From the NCBI GenBank assembly GCA_023257755.1, contig JALRBM010000104.1, forward strand, positions 1 to 16,783: DNA of 16,783 nt, in the 5' to 3' direction. Shown here piece by piece: positions 12,033 to 16,783 of this stretch; the stretch's first letter is position 1, and the number at the start of each line of letters is the position of its first letter. The stretch comes from Candidatus Saccharimonadia bacterium. Its GTDB lineage: Bacteria; Patescibacteriota; Saccharimonadia; Saccharimonadales; Saccharimonadaceae. A program made the position numbers and the translations under genes. Under the pieces are notes generated by a model that did no database searches, was not told where the DNA came from, and worked only from the letters and a program-made list of their open reading frames with translations.

Positions 12033-14056
12033 GTCAACATCTCCTTTAAAGTTTTTTCATCGATGATTTCTATCCCGTATTCTTTGGCCTTTTTCAACTT
12101 GCTTTCGCCCACCTTTCCTCCTGCGACAAGGTATGTCGTATCTTTGGCAACCGAAGTTTGAAACCCGCCACCCAAGGACCGAATCTTGTCAGCTGCTATG
12201 TCCCGCGACATCGATTCAAGCGTCCCGGTAATGACAAAATTCTTACCTGACAGCTTGCCCGACTTCTTTTTAAATACCGGCGCTACGCCAAGCGTTTCAA
12301 ATTTACGGAGCAGACGGATATTATCCTCGTCGCCAAACCAGGCCGCTATACTTCTTGCTACAATTTCACCAATCCCCTCGACCTGCATGAATTCCTCGAC
12401 CGTCGCGTGCTCAAGAGCCTCAAGCGATTCAAACGTGTTGGCCAGGTCAAGCGCCGTTTGCGCGCCGATGTGGCGGATACCGAGACCGAGGATGAATTTC
12501 TCCAGGGGAGGGTTTTTCTTGGCAGCAATCGCGTCGATGAGTTTGCTGGCGGATATCTCGGCAAATCGCTCCAGCTTTAAAAGATTTTCTTTGGTCAGGG
12601 TATAGATATCGGCAAGATCGCTCACATAACCGGCATCGACCAGTGCAGCCACATTTTTCTCACCGAGTGTATCAATATCCAGCGCGCCTTTGCTTGCAAA
12701 ATATTCGATACTCCGCTTTAGCTGCAACGGGCCGCTTTGGCCTTTGACACGATATACCACATCCGTTCCCTGGCGCTCAAACTCCAGCTCGGGATACTGT
12801 TCTTTTAATGCGGCGAGGTAATCAAACGGTTTTGCGCCCTTTGGCCTTAATTCGGTTACGACGCTTTCTACCTGAGGAATGATGTCACCCGCCTTGAAAA
12901 TAATCACCGTATCACCAATTCGCACATCTTTCCGGGCGATCTCGTCGGCATTATGGAGACTGGCGTGCTGGACAGTCGTTCCTGCTACAACCACGGGGTC
13001 AAACACGGCGACGGGCGTCGCTGCTCCGGTGCGGCCGATACTAATGACGATGTCCTTGACGATGGTAGTCGCCTGCTCGGCAGCGTACTTATAGGCAACG
13101 GCAGCGCGCGGCTGTTTGCCGACAATGCCTAGCTGGGCGAAAAGGGCCCGGTCGTTCACCTTAATCACCAGTCCGTCGGTATTGAAAGGAAGATCGTTTC
13201 GTTTTTTATCCCATTCAGCAACAAACGCCATCACGTCCTTCAGATCGGTAAAGACCGACGCCTGCATATTGCGGCTTAACCCCAAAGCAGTTATCGCTTC
13301 GTAGGCAAACATATTCGTTGGCACCTCCGACGGCTCGTCGCGAAGCAGATCGTATGCCCTAAAATGCAAAGGACGCGCAGCAACAAGCTTCGGGTCAAGC
13401 TGGCGGATGGTGCCAGCGGCCAGGTTGCGGGGGTTGGCAAATTCCGCCTCGCCTGCCTGCCTGCGTTTTTCGTTCAGCGCGTTGAAGTCCTTTTTCAGCA
13501 TCACGATTTCACCACGAATCTCAGTACGGCCTTTCAAAAAATGGTCGAATCCCTTTTCGTTTCGCAGCCTTAAGGGAACATTGGCGATCGTCCGCACATT
13601 CGCCGTTACATCTTCACCAATAAAGCTATCGCCGCGCGTGATAGCCTGAACGAACAGTCCATCCTCATAAATAAGCGCGCAGGCCAGCCCGTCCATTTTA
13701 ATATCGGCAAAAAATTCGTGCGTTTGCCCAGGCAGCAGTTTGTCCATTCGCCTTACCCAGGCCTCGATCTCGTCAATGTCAAAAACATCATTAAGACTAA
13801 GCATGCGGCTACTATGCTGCACCTTTCGAAAACCACCGATCAGTTCGTTGCCAACGCGTTGCGTCAAGCTGTCAGGTGTCACAAGGTCTGGATAGTCGGC
13901 CTCGATTTTCTTTAGCTCGCCAAACAAACTATCATACACCGCATCCGAAACGGTCGGCTCGTCAAGAACGTGGTACTCATAGCTATAGCGAGCCAAAAGC
14001 TCCCGGAGCTCCTTAGCCCTTGTTTCTGCTTGCTTTTTAGGCAGGGGCTGAGTCAT
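12029..14056 (-). CDS. ligA: NAD-dependent DNA ligase lacking zinc-finger cysteines
   Basis: LigA seals nicks in replication and repair using NAD+. The 675-aa product has domain Ia, the adenylation domain with the nucleotidyl lysine K120 in KMDG (120-123), NPRNLAAGTIRQLD, the OB domain (SIGRTGAATPVAVFDPV), a helix-hairpin-helix domain (about 495-575) and a C-terminal BRCT domain (about 600-675). In the zinc-finger region (about 415-447) all four cysteines are missing; the only cysteine in the protein is C126. The start is taken at 14056, since AGGTGG lies 6 nt upstream; the ATG at 14059 is equally possible, while the longer frame up to 14131 is read inside the upstream gene. It overlaps the upstream gene by 20 nt and the downstream GT2 gene by 4 nt. 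Confidence 0.96.
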   Translation of the reverse strand: MTQPLPKKQAETRAKELRELLARYSYEYHVLDEPTVSDAVYDSLFGELKKIEADYPDLVTPDSLTQRVGNELIGGFRKVQHSSRMLSLNDVFDIDEIEAWVRRMDKLLPGQTHEFFADIKMDGLACALIYEDGLFVQAITRGDSFIGEDVTANVRTIANVPLRLRNEKGFDHFLKGRTEIRGEIVMLKKDFNALNEKRRQAGEAEFANPRNLAAGTIRQLDPKLVAARPLHFRAYDLLRDEPSEVPTNMFAYEAITALGLSRNMQASVFTDLKDVMAFVAEWDKKRNDLPFNTDGLVIKVNDRALFAQLGIVGKQPRAAVAYKYAAEQATTIVKDIVISIGRTGAATPVAVFDPVVVAGTTVQHASLHNADEIARKDVRIGDTVIIFKAGDIIPQVESVVTELRPKGAKPFDYLAALKEQYPELEFERQGTDVVYRVKGQSGPLQLKRSIEYFASKGALDIDTLGEKNVAALVDAGYVSDLADIYTLTKENLLKLERFAEISASKLIDAIAAKKNPPLEKFILGLGIRHIGAQTALDLANTFESLEALEHATVEEFMQVEGIGEIVARSIAAWFGDEDNIRLLRKFETLGVAPVFKKKSGKLSGKNFVITGTLESMSRDIAADKIRSLGGGFQTSVAKDTTYLVAGGKVGESKLKKAKEYGIEIIDEKTLKEMLT

Positions 14057-15128
14057 CATCAACCACCTTCCGATACAATAAATACATATAGGCCGACGAC
14101 CATACGACAGTAAATGATGCGACAGCAACAAGAGCGACCGGAATCACCGGAATCCACTCTATTACCGGCCATAGCCCCTTTATCCATGCGTCAAGTAAAA
14201 TAAGCGGAATCATGATAAGCGCCCAAATAACGATAATGGTAAGCAGGAGCCACACGACTCGCAGCATGAGACGGATGCGTCTCCCAACAACGAGATCTCC
14301 AGAGGTAACGATAGCTCGCCACGGATACATTCCAGGGAGCGTAACAACGATCAGTCCGAACAAGGTGCTCGATATCCAGTAAAGTGAGAGCAGGCCAAGC
14401 AGGGATGCACCCGCCCAAAATACCATCGCCTCAACCCCAGCGTTCAAAAGTCCGGTGGACGCAGCCGCTCCATAGGCAATAATTGCCAGCACGACCGGCA
14501 GCAACTGAAAAAGCAGCGCCAAAGCCACCATAAGCGTGGACACTAATGGGGCACCGGCGTTATAAAGTCCGTCCCTGAGGCGTGGCCGCTGGCCGGCCAT
14601 CGTGACCCGAAGGAGCCAGACCGTCGTCAGCCATACCAGTACCCCGAGAAGCGCAGCGTAAATTCCCTGTGCCTCCGTCTTCCCCACGTTCAGCGTCCCC
14701 GTGGCAATATTGACCAGTACCAACCCGGCATTCTCAAGCTCGCTGAAGTTACCAACCGACAACTCTTCACCCGCGTCCCTGATAATTTCACTAAGCTGGG
14801 TATAGTTTTCTTGTGATGTCAACCCTACGAGCAGTACCGTCAGAAGCGCATAAAATCCAGCCAGCCCCAGGAAAAGCTTTTTTTGCCCAAGGAGCGTTCT
14901 GTAGACATATCCAGTAAACGCCCAGTAGCCCGGCAAACGAAGCGAACGAATATAGTCCCGGCGGTACGTCCGTTGGAAGCTGCGGTGAGGGCGGCGAGAG
15001 ACGAGGGCTTTAATACGGGATACCCGATTACGCCACGCTGATTTAAGACGAGAGGCAAATCCAGATTTTTTTGTCACCGTATTGTCGGACTTGGTTTTTT
15101 TTGGATTAGTCTTTGTTTTTTTAGGCAT
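14037..15128 (-). CDS. Conserved six-helix membrane protein with basic N-terminus
   Basis: I do not recognise a named function. The 363-aa protein has a very basic N-terminus (Lys/Thr-rich 1-22, Arg-rich 27-65, including RPHRSFQRTYRRDYIRSL), followed by PGYWAFT and six predicted membrane helices (about 85-104, 154-174, 195-222, 236-264, 289-313, 325-351). The charged N-terminus is probably cytoplasmic and could contact nucleic acid or phospholipids. It lies 3 nt after htpX and overlaps ligA by 20 nt, so it belongs to one transcript. A general membrane-organisation role is conceivable but only a guess. Confidence 0.82.
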   Translation of the reverse strand: MPKKTKTNPKKTKSDNTVTKKSGFASRLKSAWRNRVSRIKALVSRRPHRSFQRTYRRDYIRSLRLPGYWAFTGYVYRTLLGQKKLFLGLAGFYALLTVLLVGLTSQENYTQLSEIIRDAGEELSVGNFSELENAGLVLVNIATGTLNVGKTEAQGIYAALLGVLVWLTTVWLLRVTMAGQRPRLRDGLYNAGAPLVSTLMVALALLFQLLPVVLAIIAYGAAASTGLLNAGVEAMVFWAGASLLGLLSLYWISSTLFGLIVVTLPGMYPWRAIVTSGDLVVGRRIRLMLRVVWLLLTIIVIWALIMIPLILLDAWIKGLWPVIEWIPVIPVALVAVASFTVVWSSAYMYLLYRKVVDDDSAPA

Positions 15129-15131
15129 GTC

Positions 15132-16013
15132 TTAAAACTTTTCTGCGTTACCCCGAAGCCGCGCAATTCGCTCCTCCAGCGGAGGGTGCGTACTGAATAA
15201 TTTACTAAAGGCGCTTGGTTTTAGAGGATTGCTGAAGAAGAGGTGCGCCGTAGCAGTATGCTGTTTTTTAAGGGGCTGGGCATGCTGCTGCAACTTCTCG
15301 AGCGCGCTCGCCAGACCCTCGGGGTCGCGCGTGGTCATTACCCCTGAGGCGTCCGCCAGGTACTCGCGCTGTCTACTGATCGCCATTTGGATCAGCATAG
15401 CTAGGATAGGCGCCAAAATAATCAAGATGATTCCAATGATCAATACGACGGGGTTGACGTTTTCACGGCGATCGCCGCCAAAGAAAAACATATGAAAGGC
15501 AAGATCCGAAAGCACTCCGATCGCACTGACAAGACCGAACGCAATCATACTGACGCGAATATCATAATTTTTGACATGGCTAATTTCATGCGCCATCACC
15601 GCTTCGAGCTCGCGGTCGCTCATAACATCCATAATCCCTGTCGTCGCGGCGACGACGGCATGCTGCGGGTCACGGCCGGTAGCAAAGGCATTTGGCGCCG
15701 GATCATCAATGACATACACCTTCGGCATTGGCATGCCCTCGGTAATCGATAGGTTCTCAACGATTCGGTATAGCCTTGGGTTATCGCGCTTTTCAATCTC
15801 ATTCGCACCGGTCATTGCGACGGCAAGCTTAGCAGCCAGGAAGTATTGAATCAGCGCGTAAACTAGTGCGCCACCGATCACCCAAAGGGCAATAGAGCTA
15901 TTCCCACCACCATAGACATAACTGATCGCCCAACCTACAGCACCAACTAACCCGATGAACACGGCCATAATAATGACCGTGTTACGCTTGTTGGCGGCAA
16001 TTGCTTTGTACAT
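15132..16013 (-). CDS. htpX: Membrane zinc metalloprotease HtpX
   Basis: The 293-aa protein is an M48B peptidase that degrades misfolded membrane proteins. Two N-terminal membrane helices (about 12-33 and 41-62) precede the catalytic domain. The zinc site is HEISH (H142, E143, H146) with a third ligand E218 in REYLADASG, and two further hydrophobic segments lie at about 155-175 and 189-210. The length is normal for HtpX. It follows lemA by 16 nt; lemA-htpX pairs are frequent in bacteria. The Shine-Dalgarno is weak. Placement beside the envelope genes suggests a quality-control role. Confidence 0.95.
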   Translation of the reverse strand: MYKAIAANKRNTVIIMAVFIGLVGAVGWAISYVYGGGNSSIALWVIGGALVYALIQYFLAAKLAVAMTGANEIEKRDNPRLYRIVENLSITEGMPMPKVYVIDDPAPNAFATGRDPQHAVVAATTGIMDVMSDRELEAVMAHEISHVKNYDIRVSMIAFGLVSAIGVLSDLAFHMFFFGGDRRENVNPVVLIIGIILIILAPILAMLIQMAISRQREYLADASGVMTTRDPEGLASALEKLQQHAQPLKKQHTATAHLFFSNPLKPSAFSKLFSTHPPLEERIARLRGNAEKF

Positions 16014-16029
16014 AGTAAGTTATTTCGTC

Positions 16030-16587
16030 CTAGAATTTTACTTCGACGGGCTTTTCGGCCGTAGCCATGTCTTCAACTTCGAAGAAATCACGCTGCTTGA
16101 AGCCAAGCATGCCGGCGAAAATATTGTTAGGGAAAATCTGAATCTTGGTGTTAAGGTCGCGGACACCACCGTTATAGAAGCGGCGGGCTGCCTGGATTTT
16201 ATCCTCGGTGTCGACAAGTTCCTGCTGAAGTTGGAGGAAGTTCTCGTTGGCACGGAGCTGTGGGTAGTTTTCGGCAACGGCAAACAGGCTCTTCAGCGCG
16301 TCCTCAAACTGGTTCTCGGCAGCGGCTGTCTCCTTGACCCCTTGGGCATTCAGGGCATTCGCACGCGCCTCCGTGACCTTCTCGAACACACCTGATTCGT
16401 GGGCGGCGTATCCCTTGACACTATTAACAAGGTTAGGAATCAGGTCAAGGCGACGCTTCAGTTGAACGGTAATGTCGCTCCAGGCTTCATCAACACGCAG
16501 CTTAAGTTTTACCAGGCTGTTATACGTAATCCACAGGAACAAGGCCAGTACCACGATAACGCCAAGTACGATCCAAAATGCTGTCAT
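16030..16587 (-). CDS. lemA: LemA family protein
   Basis: The 185-aa protein has one N-terminal membrane helix (about 4-22) and a long helical bundle. Family hallmarks are YNSLVKLKLRVDEAWSDI followed by LKRRLDLIPNLVNSVKGYA, then ARANALNA and, near the C-terminus, YNGGVRDLNTKIQIFPNN. LemA proteins are anchored in the cytoplasmic membrane with an external helical domain; the precise function is not settled. It is the first gene of the string that runs to 8304, with AAGGGG as ribosome-binding site about 11 nt before the ATG and an extended -10 promoter upstream. Confidence 0.95.
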   Translation of the reverse strand: MTAFWIVLGVIVVLALFLWITYNSLVKLKLRVDEAWSDITVQLKRRLDLIPNLVNSVKGYAAHESGVFEKVTEARANALNAQGVKETAAAENQFEDALKSLFAVAENYPQLRANENFLQLQQELVDTEDKIQAARRFYNGGVRDLNTKIQIFPNNIFAGMLGFKQRDFFEVEDMATAEKPVEVKF

Positions 16588-16630
16588 TTGCTTAAATTCC
16601 CCTTAATTTGTTACTTAAATCTGTAGTTAT

Positions 16631-16639
16631 ATTATATCA
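16631..16639 (-). promoter_or_regulatory. Extended -10 promoter of the lemA gene string
   Basis: The minus strand reads TGATATAAT, a perfect TATAAT with a TGn extension, 43 nt before the lemA start and 23 nt downstream of tRNA-Leu. No clear -35 is present. The tRNA could also be read through into lemA. Confidence 0.6.
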
Positions 16640-16662
16640 CTTCACCACTATAATTTCATCCG

Positions 16663-16750
16663 TGGTGCGCGGGGCGGGACTTGAACCCGCACGGCTGTTA
16701 AGGCCAAGGGATTTTAAGTCCCTCGTGTCTACCGATTCCACCACCCGCGC
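16663..16750 (-). tRNA. tRNA-Leu (anticodon UAA)
   Basis: The 88-nt minus-strand sequence has acceptor GCGCGGG/CCCGCGC, the class II long variable arm, an anticodon stem AGGGA/TCCCT around CTTAAAA (anticodon TAA) and T-loop TTCAAGT. Discriminator A73 and the CCA end are encoded. Confidence 0.96.
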
Positions 16751-16757
16751 TAGGCAA

Positions 16758-16783
16758 TGGAGGCACGTACGGGAGTCGAACCC
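16758..16783 (-). tRNA. Partial tRNA, probably tRNA-Cys
   Basis: Only the 3' end is inside the window. It shows the T-loop TTCGACT, the acceptor strand ACGTGCC, discriminator U73 and encoded CCA. The implied 5' acceptor GGCACGU together with U73 closely resembles bacterial tRNA-Cys (GGCGCGU...GCGCCUCCA in E. coli). The anticodon lies outside the window, so the identity is an inference. Confidence 0.75.

Noticed and set aside
1..16783. CRISPR arrays and complete insertion sequences
   Set aside because: No regularly spaced direct repeats and no transposase or integrase reading frame were seen anywhere in the window.

Overview
The window reads as chromosomal DNA of a Patescibacteria/CPR bacterium, most likely a Saccharibacteria (TM7). 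The evidence is the compact minus-strand gene string, small conserved membrane proteins, CCA-encoding tRNAs, a CIRCE element with the half-sites common in Actinobacteria and their relatives, and TGA used as a normal stop (ligA), which argues against the recoded Gracilibacteria/SR1 lineages. The assignment is inferred from gene content; no rRNA or other marker is present.

Layout. 1-297 is the C-terminal end of a glycosyltransferase on the plus strand. 294-6022 holds separate minus-strand units: a cytoplasmic GH37 trehalase, a Nudix hydrolase, the ribosome-associated GTPase TypA/BipA, a five-helix membrane protein and an Hsp20 small heat-shock protein. Most have their own promoter, and several have hairpin terminators. 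8304-16587 is a long minus-strand series read in the order lemA, htpX, membrane protein, ligA, GT2 glycosyltransferase, 7-helix membrane protein, PGPGW protein, ABC exporter, with overlaps or very short gaps. A cold-shock-like RRM protein (7944-8270, plus) converges on this series and shares a bidirectional terminator with it. tRNA-Ala(GGC), tRNA-Leu(UAA) and the end of a probable tRNA-Cys complete the inventory.

The most unusual region is 6139-7421, between hsp20 and tRNA-Ala. A very GC-rich gene (6342-7184, nearly every third codon base G or C) encodes a 280-aa protein that looks actinobacterial or actinophage-like and has no function I can name. It is bracketed by strong hairpins (6274-6311 and 7253-7302) and outside those by a perfect 15-bp inverted repeat (6237-6251 and 7308-7322). 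Four bases beyond the left repeat, on the transcribed (minus) strand, is a complete type III hammerhead ribozyme core (6182-6232), followed at once by a terminator-like hairpin (6139-6170). An AT-rich consensus promoter (7393-7421) faces the gene. The unit therefore reads: promoter, structured leader with 21-bp hairpin, foreign gene, GC hairpin, self-cleaving ribozyme, terminator. The inverted repeats would also pair the mRNA leader with the segment just before the cleavage site.

Other points of interest are a LigA whose tetracysteine zinc finger has lost every cysteine, an extended perfect CIRCE whose spacer supplies a consensus -35 box for hsp20, and a leader that can fold over the ribosome-binding region of the RRM gene.
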